Source: Pseudomonas sp. 8AS (GTDB taxonomy: Bacteria > Pseudomonadota > Gammaproteobacteria > Pseudomonadales > Pseudomonadaceae). From it: a stretch of DNA of 64,000 nt. Every line of letters begins with the position of its first letter. Position 1 is the stretch's first letter. The DNA lies in NCBI RefSeq assembly GCF_902506505.1, contig NZ_LR733406.1, positions 3,552,904 to 3,616,903 of the forward strand. The letters are read 5' to 3'. Shown here in pieces: positions 20,848 through 29,232 of this stretch. A model generated the notes under the pieces. The model saw only the letters and a list, made by a program, of their open reading frames with translations, had not been told where the DNA came from and did not search any database. The position numbers were made by a program, and so were the translations under genes.

Positions 20848-22410
20848 GTGAGCCAAGCCCTGATTGCCGCCCTGCAGAACCCGGCCCTCTACCCCCACCC
20901 GGTGGAAGGGTTCCAGGTCATCGAGACGCACATCTCCTGGGTGCTGCTCACCGGCCCCTTCGCCTACAAGATCAAGAAGCCGGTCAACTTCGGCTTCCTC
21001 GACTTCACCGGCCTGGACGCCCGCCAGCATTTCTGCGGCGAAGAACTGCGCCTCAACCAGCGCCTGACCCAGGGTCTGTACCTCGACGTGCTGCCGATCA
21101 CCGGCAGCGAGAGCACCCCGCAGCTCGGCGGCGACGGCCCGGTCATCGAATACGCCCTGAAGATGCGCCAGTTCCCGCAGAGCCAGCTGCTCAGCGCCGC
21201 GCAGGCGCGTGGCGAACTGAGCGCCGCGCATATCGACGCCCTGGCCAGGCAGATCGCCGACTTCCACGGCCGCACCCCGGCCGTGCCCGCCAGCCACCCG
21301 CTGTGCTCGCCGACCGCGATCATGGCGCCGATGCGGCAGAACTTCGAACAGATCCGCCCGATGCTCGACGAAGCCGCCGACCTGCGCCAGGTCGACGCCC
21401 TGGAAGCCTGGACCGAAGCCAGCTTCGCCCGCCTGGAGCCACTGCTGGCCCAGCGCGCGGGCAACGGCTCGATCCGCGAATGCCACGGTGACATCCACCT
21501 GGGCAACGCCACCCTGCTGGACGGCCAGGTGGTGCTGTTCGACTGCATCGAGTTCAACGAACCGTTCCGCCTGATCGACATCGCCTCGGACGCCGCCTTC
21601 CTCGCCATGGACCTGGAAGACCGCGGCCTCAAGGGCCTGGCCCGACGTTTCGTCAGCGCCTGGCTGGAACACAGCGGCGACTATGCGGCGCTGGAGCTGC
21701 TCAACTTCTACAAGGCCTACCGCGCCCTGGTGCGGGCCAAGGTCGCCCTGTTCAGCCTGGCGCACCAGAGCGACGCCGAACAGCGCGCCGCCACCCTGCG
21801 CCAGTACCGCAACTACGCCAACCTGGCGGAAAGCTACAGCGCCATCCCCACCCCGTTCCTGGCCATCACCACGGGCGTCTCGGCGGTCGGCAAGAGTCAC
21901 GTGGCCATGCGCCTGGTCGAGGCCCTGGGCGCCATCCGCATCCGCTCCGACGTCGAGCGCAAGCGCCTGTTCGGCGACCAGCCGGCCGCCGCCCGGGGTG
22001 AGCTGCATGCCGGCATCTACAGCGCCGCGGCCAGCAGCGCCACCTACCAGCGCCTGCACCAACTGGCCGAACAGGCCCTGCACGCCGGTTTCCCGGTGGT
22101 GCTCGATGCCGCCTACCTCAAGCGCGCCCAGCGCGCCGCCGCCTGGCAGGTCGCCGAACAGAACGGCGATCCCTTCCTGATCCTCGACTGCCAGGCGCCG
22201 CAGGCGGTGATCGCCGGCTGGCTGCAGCAGCGCCAGAGCGAAGGCAACGACCCCTCCGATGCCACCCTGGAAGTGATCGCGGCCCAGCAGGCCAGCCGCG
22301 AGGCCCTCGACGAGGACGAACAGGCGCACAGCAAGCGCGTCGACACCCACGACAGCGCCAGCCTGGACAGCCTGGTCGAGCGCATCCGCCAGCGCCTGCC
22401 CGGGCTCTGA
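20848..22410 (+). CDS. two-domain phosphotransferase-like and P-loop kinase-like protein
   Basis: About 520 residues. The N-terminal half resembles aminoglycoside/choline phosphotransferases: CHGDIHLGNATLLDGQVVLF is a Brenner-type catalytic loop and FDCIEFNEP supplies the metal-binding Asp region. The C-terminal half is an AAA_33/zeta-like P-loop domain, with ITTGVSAVGKSHVAMRLVE as Walker A and later RSDVERKRLFG. Such fusions are annotated as bifunctional APH/ATP-binding proteins of unknown substrate. AAGGA at 20837-20841 abuts the ATG at 20842, leaving no spacer, so the GTG at 20848 is the better start. It is divergent from mrcB. Confidence 0.82.
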   Translation: MSQALIAALQNPALYPHPVEGFQVIETHISWVLLTGPFAYKIKKPVNFGFLDFTGLDARQHFCGEELRLNQRLTQGLYLDVLPITGSESTPQLGGDGPVIEYALKMRQFPQSQLLSAAQARGELSAAHIDALARQIADFHGRTPAVPASHPLCSPTAIMAPMRQNFEQIRPMLDEAADLRQVDALEAWTEASFARLEPLLAQRAGNGSIRECHGDIHLGNATLLDGQVVLFDCIEFNEPFRLIDIASDAAFLAMDLEDRGLKGLARRFVSAWLEHSGDYAALELLNFYKAYRALVRAKVALFSLAHQSDAEQRAATLRQYRNYANLAESYSAIPTPFLAITTGVSAVGKSHVAMRLVEALGAIRIRSDVERKRLFGDQPAAARGELHAGIYSAAASSATYQRLHQLAEQALHAGFPVVLDAAYLKRAQRAAAWQVAEQNGDPFLILDCQAPQAVIAGWLQQRQSEGNDPSDATLEVIAAQQASREALDEDEQAHSKRVDTHDSASLDSLVERIRQRLPGL

Positions 22411-22476
22411 GCGCGCACTCCGGGCAGGCCGGCGCACAGCTTCTATACTGGCGTCGAACCCTGCCCGGAGCCCTCC

Positions 22477-22821
22477 ATGAGCCAGCCACGCCAGCTCGAT
22501 TGCCCGCTGTACCGCCTGATCCACTCGGAGCAAGTGCGCGACTTCAACGCGCAAAAGCCCAAGGACAAAACGGTCGACCTCAAGGGCGGCGATTTTCGCG
22601 GTATCGACCTGCGCCTGCTGGATGCCGCCGGCATCGACTTCTCCGACGCCTACTTCCGCGGCACCGACCTGCGCGGCCTGGACCTGCGCCAGGCCTGCCT
22701 GGAGGGCGCCAGCATCGCCCATGCGCAGATCTCCGGGGCCTACTTCCCGGCCGAGCTGAGCGCCGACGAGATCCTCATGTCGCTCAACTTCGGCACCCGC
22801 CTGCGCTATCGCACGCGCTGA
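22477..22821 (+). CDS. pentapeptide-repeat protein
   Basis: A 114-residue protein whose central part follows the A(D/N)LxX pattern: VDLKGGDFRGIDLRLLDAAG, then DAYFRGTDLRGLDLRQ and ACLEGASIAHAQISGAYF. This predicts a short right-handed quadrilateral beta-helix. The start ATG 22477 has GGAG six bases upstream. The tail (ADEILMSLNFGTRLRYRTR) is conserved in the small family found next to mrcB/cbpA in pseudomonads, as I recall. Function is unknown. Confidence 0.8.
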   Translation: MSQPRQLDCPLYRLIHSEQVRDFNAQKPKDKTVDLKGGDFRGIDLRLLDAAGIDFSDAYFRGTDLRGLDLRQACLEGASIAHAQISGAYFPAELSADEILMSLNFGTRLRYRTR

Positions 22822-22829
22822 GCCCGGCC

Positions 22830-23591
22830 ATGAGCGAAGTCGCCCGCCTGTTCGGCGCTCGCGCCGACGCCTATGCCAGCTTCCGCCCGCACTACCCGGC
22901 CGCCCTGTTCGACTGGCTGGCGGCCAACAGCCCCGGCCATGCGCGCGCACTCGACATCGCCTGCGGCAGTGGCCAGGCCAGCCGCCCGCTGCGCCACCAC
23001 TTCCGCCAGGTGCTGGCCTGCGACGGCAGCGTCGAGCAGCTGCGCGCCGCCACCGACCTGCACGGCATCGCCTGCTTCGCCGCCAGCGCCGAGGCCCAAC
23101 CTCTGGCCGATGCCAGCCTCGACCTGATCGTGGTCGCCCAGGCCCTGCACTGGTTCGCCACCCCGGCCTTCTTCGCCGAAGTGCGGCGCCTGCTCAAGCC
23201 CGACGGCCTGTTCTGCGCCTGGTGCTACGGCCTGCTGCGCATCGACAGCCCGCTGGATGCCGTGCTCGACGACTTCTACCAGCGCACTCTCGGCCCCTAC
23301 TGGCCGCCCGGGCGGGCCAGCGTCGACGCCGGCTATCGCGATATCCAGGCGCCGTTCCCGTGCCTGCAGCCGCCGCCCTGCGCCATCGAATTGCAGTGGG
23401 ATCTGCCGCAGCTGCTCGGCTACCTCGGCACCTGGTCGGCCGTGCAGCGCCTGCAGCAGGCCAGTGGCCGCGACCCGCTGCGCGAACTGCGCCCGCGCCT
23501 GGAGGAAATCTGGGCTGACCCAGGTCAACGGCGTTTTGTCCGCTGGCCGCTACACTTCCTTGCAGGTTTGCCCAATAACACTCATCAGTAG
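22830..23591 (+). CDS. class I SAM-dependent methyltransferase
   Basis: A 253-residue Rossmann methyltransferase starting at ATG 22830, eight bases past the previous stop. Motif I is ALDIACGSGQASRPL, with later motifs VLACDGSVEQL and DASLDLIVVAQALHWF, typical of the UbiE/BioC-like methyltransf_11 group. A GLFCAWCYGLL beta-strand closes the fold. The substrate is unknown. The end is close to the next gene (25 bp), so pentapeptide protein, methyltransferase and TfoX-C gene may share a transcript. Confidence 0.87.
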   Translation: MSEVARLFGARADAYASFRPHYPAALFDWLAANSPGHARALDIACGSGQASRPLRHHFRQVLACDGSVEQLRAATDLHGIACFAASAEAQPLADASLDLIVVAQALHWFATPAFFAEVRRLLKPDGLFCAWCYGLLRIDSPLDAVLDDFYQRTLGPYWPPGRASVDAGYRDIQAPFPCLQPPPCAIELQWDLPQLLGYLGTWSAVQRLQQASGRDPLRELRPRLEEIWADPGQRRFVRWPLHFLAGLPNNTHQ

Positions 23592-23616
23592 CTGCGCAGC
23601 AACGCACGGAGGCGCA

Positions 23617-23889
23617 ATGAACGATGAACTACAACACCTGAAAAACCTCGGTAAGACCTCGGCGCAATGGCTGCATGCCGTTGGCATCCACAGCGCCAGC
23701 GACCTGCGCCGCCTCGGCGCGGTGGACGCCTATCGAGCCGTGCGCGCGCGCGGCTTCCGCGCCTCCAAGGTGCTGCTCTATGCCATCGAAGGGGCACTGC
23801 TGGATGTGCACTGGAGCGAATTGCCACCCGCGCACAAGGCCGAACTCAACGGCAAGGTCGACTCCCTCGCCCCAAGCAACAAGAGCTAG
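23617..23889 (+). CDS. TfoX/Sxy C-terminal domain protein
   Basis: A 90-residue protein consisting of one helix-hairpin-helix-like TfoX C-terminal domain: LKNLGKTSAQWLHAVGIHSA, then SDLRRLGAVDAYRAVRARG. The N-terminal domain found in enterobacterial competence regulator Sxy/TfoX is absent, as in many pseudomonad members. The ribosome site ACGGAGGCGC is just upstream of the ATG. A role in DNA uptake is not established for these stand-alone domains. Confidence 0.82.
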   Translation: MNDELQHLKNLGKTSAQWLHAVGIHSASDLRRLGAVDAYRAVRARGFRASKVLLYAIEGALLDVHWSELPPAHKAELNGKVDSLAPSNKS

Positions 23890-23995
23890 CTCACAACCTC
23901 CAAGCGCCGCGATTTACCTGGCGGGCGGCGCCCTCTATTGTTGCCGGGACGTGCGTGCCTTATCGTCAGTCCAGCCAGTTCAAGGAATTTGAGTC

Positions 23996-24796
23996 ATGTA
24001 CCTACTCGGGGAGCAACCGGCCTACGCCGACCAGCTGATCCAACGCTTGCAGAGCATTCCTGCACAGCTGCTCGAAGGCCTGCAGCCCAGCGGCGCGCCC
24101 TTGCGTCTCGAACAGGTCGAAGACCTTGCGCAGATCCTGCCCGGCAACCAGCTGTACATCATCAACAACGGCCTGCTGCATGCGCTGGTCGACGAGCGCC
24201 CGCTGTTCTACCTGCAGGAAGGCGACCTGGTCGGCCTGCGCCAGGGCCACGACCTGCCCAGCTGCCGCTACAGCAGCGAAGAGCAACTGACCCTGACGCC
24301 CTACTCCCGCGCCGATGTATTCCGCCACATCAACGCCAGCGAACAGCGCCAGGAGCTGCTGATCCAGTACCTGATCGGCCATACCGCCCTGCTTTCCGAC
24401 GCCCTGGCGCGCCTCAAGCAGCCGGAACTGCGCCCGTCCACCGGCTTCCAGCATTTCGCCGCCGGCGAAGAGCTGATCCACCAGGGCGACGAGGCCGACC
24501 ATGTCTTCGTCATCATCGAAGGCCACGCCGAAGCCCATGTCGACGGGCAGAAGGTCGGCGACGTGCAGAAGGACGAGATCTTCGGCGCCATGGCCGTGTT
24601 CACCCGCGAGAAGCGCAGCGCCACGGTGATCGCCAGCGAGCCCTGCACCGTCATGGTCATCCCCAAGGACCAGTTCCTCAGCCTGATGCAGAGCAACCCA
24701 CGGATCGCCCACAGCCTGATCGAGAGCATGGCCCGGCGCATCGACCTGCTGAACAAGGAAGTCACCCAGCTGCGCCTGCAGCGCGAACCGGCCTGA
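23996..24796 (+). CDS. cbpA: cyclic-nucleotide-binding protein CbpA
   Basis: A 266-residue protein with two cNMP-binding-like regions. The N-terminal one (residues about 30-80) is degenerate; the C-terminal one (about 155-250) has the phosphate-binding cassette form EIFGAMAVFTREKRSATVIA. No HTH follows, so it is not itself a CRP-type regulator. P. aeruginosa CbpA (PA4704) is a cAMP-binding protein under Vfr control, located at the cell pole, next to prrF. The same neighbour is present here. AAGGA lies nine bases before the ATG, and a strong terminator follows. Confidence 0.9.
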   Translation: MYLLGEQPAYADQLIQRLQSIPAQLLEGLQPSGAPLRLEQVEDLAQILPGNQLYIINNGLLHALVDERPLFYLQEGDLVGLRQGHDLPSCRYSSEEQLTLTPYSRADVFRHINASEQRQELLIQYLIGHTALLSDALARLKQPELRPSTGFQHFAAGEELIHQGDEADHVFVIIEGHAEAHVDGQKVGDVQKDEIFGAMAVFTREKRSATVIASEPCTVMVIPKDQFLSLMQSNPRIAHSLIESMARRIDLLNKEVTQLRLQREPA

Positions 24797-24819
24797 GGCT
24801 TCAGCGAGAACCCCAGCAA

Positions 24820-24850
24820 CCCCGGCCGCGCGCCGGGGTTTGTTTTTCCG
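24820..24850 (+). terminator. intrinsic terminator after cbpA
   Basis: Hairpin CCCCGGC-CGCGC-GCCGGGG (24820-24838) followed by TTTGTTTTT, 24 bases past the cbpA stop codon. Confidence 0.85.
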
Positions 24851-24869
24851 GGGTTTCGCCAATCAGTCG

Positions 24870-24920
24870 AAAATAATTCTCATCTAGGCATTGACGAGAA
24901 AATGAGAATTGTTATTATTA
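24870..24920 (+). promoter_or_regulatory. prrF promoter with overlapping Fur boxes
   Basis: TTGACG (24891-24896), 16-bp spacer and TATTAT (24913-24918) form the promoter, seven bases before the RNA start. AATGAGAATTGTTATTATTA (24901-24920) is a good Fur box covering the spacer and -10, and AAATAATTCTCATC just upstream (about 24871-24884) looks like a second. Fur-Fe(II) would repress here in iron sufficiency. Confidence 0.85.
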
Positions 24921-24924
24921 CCGC

Positions 24925-25040
24925 AACTGGTCGCGAGATCAGCCGATAAGCTCAAGAGACCACGCAGTCGGACTCTTTAGATTATCTCCTCATCAGGCTA
25001 ATCACGGTTATTGACCCGGCACCTTGCCGGGTCTTTTTTT
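24925..25040 (+). ncRNA. prrF: PrrF iron-responsive small RNA
   Basis: The roughly 116-nt RNA begins AACTGGTCGCGAGATCAGCC, contains the conserved single-stranded targeting segment (ACGCAGTCGGACTCTTTAGA) with following ATTATCTCCTCATCAGGCTA, and ends in terminator GACCCGGC-ACCTT-GCCGGGTC plus seven T (25013-25040). PrrF RNAs, with Hfq, repress mRNAs for iron-using proteins (sodB, TCA cycle enzymes, antR in P. aeruginosa) when iron is scarce. P. aeruginosa has two tandem copies behind cbpA; only one is present here, so no read-through PrrH RNA is possible at this locus. Confidence 0.93.
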
Positions 25041-25128
25041 GCCCGCGAGAAAGTCGGCCGGCCCGGCATTCCCAGGCCTGCGCCTTCGTGCCAGCATGGT
25101 GGCAGGCCACTGCCACGGGAGCCCCAGC

Positions 25129-25887
25129 ATGTCCAGCGCCCCAGCCACTCTCGCGCAGCTGCAAGCCCTGCACGAGCAGGGCTTCGTGCTGTTGCCCGGC
25201 GTCCTCGACGGCCGTCAGATCGCCGAACTGCACCAGGCCATCGACGCCCTGCGCCCGCAGCACTGGGACTACTCCGGCCTGCTCGACCACTACAAATGCG
25301 TGTTCAACCGCGACCCGCTGTGGCTGCCCTACCTCGACCTGCCCGGAGTGATCGAACTGGCCGAGGTGGCGCTGGGCAGCGACTGCCACATCATCGGCCA
25401 GACCGCCTGGCGCAGCCATCCGGGCTTCATCGGCAGCGAGCTGCACCTCGACTACCTGGTGATGGAGCTGCCGCCCGCCCTGCTCGCCGACCCGAGCTTC
25501 CAGCTGCCGATGCAGATCTGCACCGCCCAGCTCTACCTCGACGACATCGATGCCGAGCTCTGCCCCACCCGGGTCATCCCCGGCAGCCACCGCGCCGGGC
25601 GCCAGCCGGCCCCCGGGGAAAGCGCCTGGCAGGGGCGCCCGCTCGAACCGGTGCTGTGCCGGGCCGGCGACGTGCTGTTTTTGCGCAGCGAGCTGTGGCA
25701 CGCCGGCAGCCGCAACCTCAGCCCCACGCGCAGCCGCTACCTGCTGCAGGTCCACTACGGCCGGCGCATGGTCGCGCAGAAGTTCTCGCCCTACCTGGAG
25801 TGGCGCTTCAACCCCGCGGTGCTCGCCGCCTGCACGGCACGGCAGCGGCGCCTGCTGGGCGAGCATGTCGAGGCTGAGTACGACTAG
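25129..25887 (+). CDS. phytanoyl-CoA dioxygenase (PhyH) family protein
   Basis: A 252-residue non-heme Fe(II)/2-oxoglutarate oxygenase. Iron ligands are visible: HLD at residues 106-108 and WHAG with His about 191; RYLLQVHYGRR supplies the 2-oxoglutarate arginine near 205. The start is ATG 25129 with GGGAG upstream; longer in-frame starts run into the prrF terminator. Members hydroxylate diverse small molecules and the substrate is unknown. As an iron-dependent enzyme 89 bp after prrF, it may be affected by iron supply, but no Fur box of its own is seen. Confidence 0.82.
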   Translation: MSSAPATLAQLQALHEQGFVLLPGVLDGRQIAELHQAIDALRPQHWDYSGLLDHYKCVFNRDPLWLPYLDLPGVIELAEVALGSDCHIIGQTAWRSHPGFIGSELHLDYLVMELPPALLADPSFQLPMQICTAQLYLDDIDAELCPTRVIPGSHRAGRQPAPGESAWQGRPLEPVLCRAGDVLFLRSELWHAGSRNLSPTRSRYLLQVHYGRRMVAQKFSPYLEWRFNPAVLAACTARQRRLLGEHVEAEYD

Positions 25888-25981
25888 CACCTATATTTCC
25901 CCTGGACAGGGCCGCGGCCCTGGTCAAACGTTTTAATCGGGCCATCCGCGCCCAGCCGGCGACGTACCCCCTGGAGGAAAC

Positions 25982-26479
25982 ATGCCCGGAGCGAACCGCA
26001 TGGCCACACCCCGCAGGCCGCAGCGCCTGCTCTGCATCCTGCTCGGCCTGCTGCTGGGCGGCTGCGCCGCACTGCTGCCGCGCGACCCGTTGCACGTCGA
26101 CCTGGTCGGCCTGGAGCCGCTGCCCGGCCAGGGCATGGAAATGCGCCTGGCCGTGGTCCTGCGGGTGCAGAATCCCAACGACCAGCCGCTCGACTTCGAC
26201 GGCGCAGCCCTCGAACTGGACATCAACGACCAGCCACTGGCCAGCGGCGTGAGCGACCAGCGCGGCCAGGTGCCGCGCTACGGCGAGGCGCTGGTGCGCA
26301 TACCGGTGAGCATTTCCGCGTTCTCCGCCATGCGCCAGGCCTGGGCCGCCGCCGGTTACCGGCAGGGCCAGGGGCTGCCCTACAGCTTGCGCGGCAAGCT
26401 GGCCGGCGGCCTGTTCGACGGCGCCCGCTTCAGCGACAGCGGCACCCTGAACTGGCCCCAACCGCTGCCCGCGCCCTGA
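25982..26479 (+). CDS. LEA type 2 (WHy-domain) lipoprotein
   Basis: A 165-residue protein with GGAGGAAAC directly before ATG 25982. The signal segment (RLLCILLGLLLGGCAALLPR) has lipobox LLGGC. The mature part shows the LEA14/WHy beta-sandwich pattern: LVGLEPLPGQGMEMRLAVVL, RVQNPNDQPLDFDGAALELD and GEALVRIPVSIS. Such lipoproteins are common in pseudomonads; LEA type 2 domains are linked to desiccation or envelope stress, but the function here is unknown. Confidence 0.82.
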   Translation: MPGANRMATPRRPQRLLCILLGLLLGGCAALLPRDPLHVDLVGLEPLPGQGMEMRLAVVLRVQNPNDQPLDFDGAALELDINDQPLASGVSDQRGQVPRYGEALVRIPVSISAFSAMRQAWAAAGYRQGQGLPYSLRGKLAGGLFDGARFSDSGTLNWPQPLPAP

Positions 26480-26591
26480 GCCCAGCCCTCAGGCCACGCG
26501 GGCTCCAGGGCCGAGCGCGGCGCAAACCTGAAAAAACCGGCAAATCCTTATACAATATGCGGCTTTTAGTCCCCCGAACCGAGGATCCGCC

Positions 26592-26936
26592 GTGAGCACT
26601 TTGCCGCCCTGCCCCAAATGCAACTCCGAATACACCTACGAAGACGGCACCCAGCTGGTCTGCCCGGAGTGCGCCCATGAGTGGTCCGCCGATGGCGCGG
26701 CGCAAAGCGCGGACGAAGGCGCCAAGGTGATCAAGGATGCGGTCGGCAACGTGCTGCAGGACGGCGACACCGTCAGCGTGATCAAGGACCTCAAGGTCAA
26801 GGGTTCGTCCCTGGTGGTCAAGGTCGGCACCAAGGTCAAGGGCATCCGCCTGTGCGACGGCGACCACGACATCGACTGCAAGATCGACGGCATCGGCGCG
26901 ATGAAGCTGAAGTCGGAATTCGTCAAGAAAGTCTGA
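26592..26936 (+). CDS. yjdM: PhnA/YjdM family zinc-ribbon protein
   Basis: A 114-residue protein starting at GTG 26592, with GAGGA six bases upstream. The N-terminal zinc ribbon has CPKC and CPEC (residues about 8-28), and the C-terminal PhnA domain is an SH3-like barrel ([28 protein letters not shown]). Despite its old name (alkylphosphonate uptake), E. coli YjdM lies outside the phosphonate operon and its function is unclear. TATACAATATG near 26552 may serve as its promoter -10. Confidence 0.9.
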   Translation: MSTLPPCPKCNSEYTYEDGTQLVCPECAHEWSADGAAQSADEGAKVIKDAVGNVLQDGDTVSVIKDLKVKGSSLVVKVGTKVKGIRLCDGDHDIDCKIDGIGAMKLKSEFVKKV

Positions 26937-27050
26937 GCCGTCACAGCCTGGCGACCCGCCCGGGTCGCCACTGCGCAAGTCTCCGCCAGTTTGTCTAGCA
27001 TCAGCCCTACAGGCCCGCCACGGGGCCGCGCCTGGTGCCCGGAGATGGTC

Positions 27051-27773
27051 ATGCGCAACGCACTCCTCTGCCTGCTTCTCGCCCTCAGCCCGCTGGCCAG
27101 CGGCGAACCCTGGCACGTGGTCGGCGACGAGCAGTTCGCCCCCTACAGTTTCGTGCCGGTCGACAGCGACACGCCGCAAGGCCTGGATGTCGAGCTGGTC
27201 AACGCCGTGCTGGACGAAGCCAAGGTGGCCCACACCCTGCGCCTGTATCCCTGGGAACGGGTCAAGCGCATGCTCGACCGGCGCGAGGCGCAGATGGCCT
27301 TCCAGTTCGCCGGCACTCCCGAGCGCATGGCCCAGTATGAGCTGGCCGGGCCGATCCGCACCGGTTCCACCGTGTTCATGACCAGCCACAAGACCGCGAT
27401 CCAGGACTGGCAACGGCTGGACGACCTGGCCCCCTACGTGATCGGCCAGGTCCGCGGCTATGCCTACGAGTCGCAATTCGATCAGGCCGACCTGGCCCGC
27501 GACACCAGCGCGCAGAACCCGCGGCAGCTGGTTTCCATGCTGCTGGCCGGGCGCATCGACATCATCGTCGGCGACCGCGCCCAGCTGCTGTACTTCGTGC
27601 GCGAGCAGCGCGCCCAGGACCACGTGCGCATCCTGCCGCACGCCCTGGTGCAGATGCCGCGCTACGTGGCGTTCGCCAAGGGCGACCAGGCCAGGGCCAG
27701 GCTGTTCGGCGCAGCCCTGCAGCGCCTGCAGGACAGCGGCAGGCTGCAGGCCATCTATAAACGCTGGGAATGA
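27051..27773 (+). CDS. periplasmic solute-binding protein (SBP_bac_3 type)
   Basis: A 240-residue protein with a signal peptide (MRNALLCLLLALSPLASG), starting at ATG 27051 with GGAG six bases upstream. The mature chain has the family-3 binding fold: EQFAPYSFVPVDSDTPQGLD, VELVNAVLDEAKVAHTLRLY and a second lobe with GQVRGYAYESQFDQ. No permease or ATPase is nearby, so it may be an orphan binder or partner of a transporter elsewhere, as is common for this group in pseudomonads. The ligand, perhaps an amino acid or polyamine, is not deducible. Confidence 0.83.
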   Translation: MRNALLCLLLALSPLASGEPWHVVGDEQFAPYSFVPVDSDTPQGLDVELVNAVLDEAKVAHTLRLYPWERVKRMLDRREAQMAFQFAGTPERMAQYELAGPIRTGSTVFMTSHKTAIQDWQRLDDLAPYVIGQVRGYAYESQFDQADLARDTSAQNPRQLVSMLLAGRIDIIVGDRAQLLYFVREQRAQDHVRILPHALVQMPRYVAFAKGDQARARLFGAALQRLQDSGRLQAIYKRWE

Positions 27774-27836
27774 AAGGCCGACGTGCCGACGCGCCCCGGC
27801 GTGCATCCGGGGCCACGTGGCAGGTCGTGAGGGCTT

Positions 27837-28628
27837 TTAGCGGGCGCCTTGCGCGGCCCGCTGACGGCAGGCTTCGCCGAAGGCCTGGAAGATCTTCACC
27901 GACTCCGGGTTGCTCGCCGCGCGCCATTCCGGGTGCCACTGCACCGCTAGGGTGAACTGCGGCAGTTGCGGCGCGTGGATCGCCTCGATCAGGCCGTCCT
28001 CGGCATGGGCCAGCGCCTCCAGGCCTGCGCCCAGGGTCTTGATCGCCTGCCCGTGCAGGGAATTGACGCGGATTTCCTCGCGGCCCATCAGCTTGGCCAG
28101 CCAGCTGCCCGGTACCAGGCGCACGCCGTGGCTTTCGGCATACTGCACCTCCACCGGGTCATCGGTGTCTTCGCGGTGATCGCCGTAGCCCGGCTCCTCG
28201 TAGACCTTCTGGTGCATGTCGCCGCCCAGGGCCACGTTGATTTCCTGCATGCCGCGGCAGATGCCGAAGATCGGCAGGCCGCGGGCGATGGCCGCGTGGA
28301 TCAGCGGCAGGTCGAACAGGTCGCGGTCGCGGTCCTGGGCCTTGCCGGGGGTCAGGTTGTCCTGGCCGTACAGGCTCGGGTCGATGTTGCTGCCGGCACC
28401 GGTGAGGTACACGCCATCGACCATGTCCAGGTACTGCTCGAGGTCATCGCTGCCGCAGCAGGTCGGCGCCAGCAGCGGCACACAACCGGACAGCTCGACC
28501 AGCGGCACGATGTATTTGTGGGTCATCACCTGGTAGTCATGACCTTTGCGTTCCTGGCTGCCCATGGACATCAGGACGACGGGTTTGCGGGGAGTTTTCG
28601 CGGGGCTTGCAGTGTTGTTGTTAGACAT
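27837..28628 (-). CDS. gamma-glutamyl-gamma-aminobutyrate hydrolase family protein (PuuD-like, copy 1)
   Basis: A 263-residue class I glutamine-amidotransferase-like hydrolase (peptidase C26). The nucleophile cysteine is in GLPIFGICRGMQEINVALGG, the catalytic His in AVQWHPEW and the Glu shortly after. An N-terminal 14-residue extension is Asn/Pro-rich. PuuD/SpuA enzymes release GABA or other amines from gamma-glutamyl conjugates in polyamine breakdown. It shares the fold and active site with the gene at 33231, about 4.6 kb away, but sequence differs enough to suggest different substrates. No gamma-glutamylpolyamine synthetase is visible in the window. Confidence 0.87.
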   Translation of the reverse strand: MSNNNTASPAKTPRKPVVLMSMGSQERKGHDYQVMTHKYIVPLVELSGCVPLLAPTCCGSDDLEQYLDMVDGVYLTGAGSNIDPSLYGQDNLTPGKAQDRDRDLFDLPLIHAAIARGLPIFGICRGMQEINVALGGDMHQKVYEEPGYGDHREDTDDPVEVQYAESHGVRLVPGSWLAKLMGREEIRVNSLHGQAIKTLGAGLEALAHAEDGLIEAIHAPQLPQFTLAVQWHPEWRAASNPESVKIFQAFGEACRQRAAQGAR

Positions 28629-29232
28629 ACGTCACCTTGGGACGGGCCGGGGCCCGTCATTGCTGTGCAGGTGCGCGGCATCGGCCGGACGCTACCTGTT
28701 TTTGCAGGTTCGGTAACTGTCACGCACAGGGCGAGCGGCTTGGGCAACACCCCTTCCACGGGTCTGTCGTAGAACCCTGGAACGCCCCGCCGGGGAAAGC
28801 CGGCAAGCGCTGGTCGTCTGCCCGAGCCGGCCTGTTGGCAGTCGGAACCTGCTAGCCAGTCTGCCAAAGCCGTAAAATATGTCAAACATGGCACACGGAT
28901 TTCAGACGGGTTTTCTTTGCAAAACCGGCCTACAACCTGCTAACGGCAAGGACTGGCACGCGACAAAGAATATTTTTCCGCCGTTCATAGTCCAATATAT
29001 TTTACGAAGCTTTTCTCACCACCAATCCGTACACCCCCGCCCCGGCACTGCAGCGGCAGGACGCTCATAAACAGCAGGCTCGCCCAGGCGACGCGAGCAA
29101 AGCCGGCAGCAGCTGAACGGGCGCCGCGCGCGGCGGTTTTACACAGGCTTTACATTGCCGCTGGAAACTATCCCGGGCCCCGCAGTCGAACTCTGTAACC
29201 GGGAACGACCGGTTTCCAGAGGAGTTTCGAAC
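28629..29232. other. 604-bp intergenic region, partly AT-rich
   Basis: No gene seen. The part between about 28870 and 29010 is AT-rich and contains the inverted pair CGTAAAATAT (28871-28880) and ATATTTTACG (28997-29006), 116 bp apart. It probably carries the divergent promoters of the PuuD-like gene and the secreted-protein gene. AGAGGAG at about 29218 is the ribosome site of the latter. Confidence 0.5.

Noticed and set aside
28871..29006. Inverted pair CGTAAAATAT/ATATTTTACG as an operator or small mobile element
   Set aside because: Arms of only 10 bp at 116 bp distance in AT-rich DNA can arise by chance; no supporting feature.
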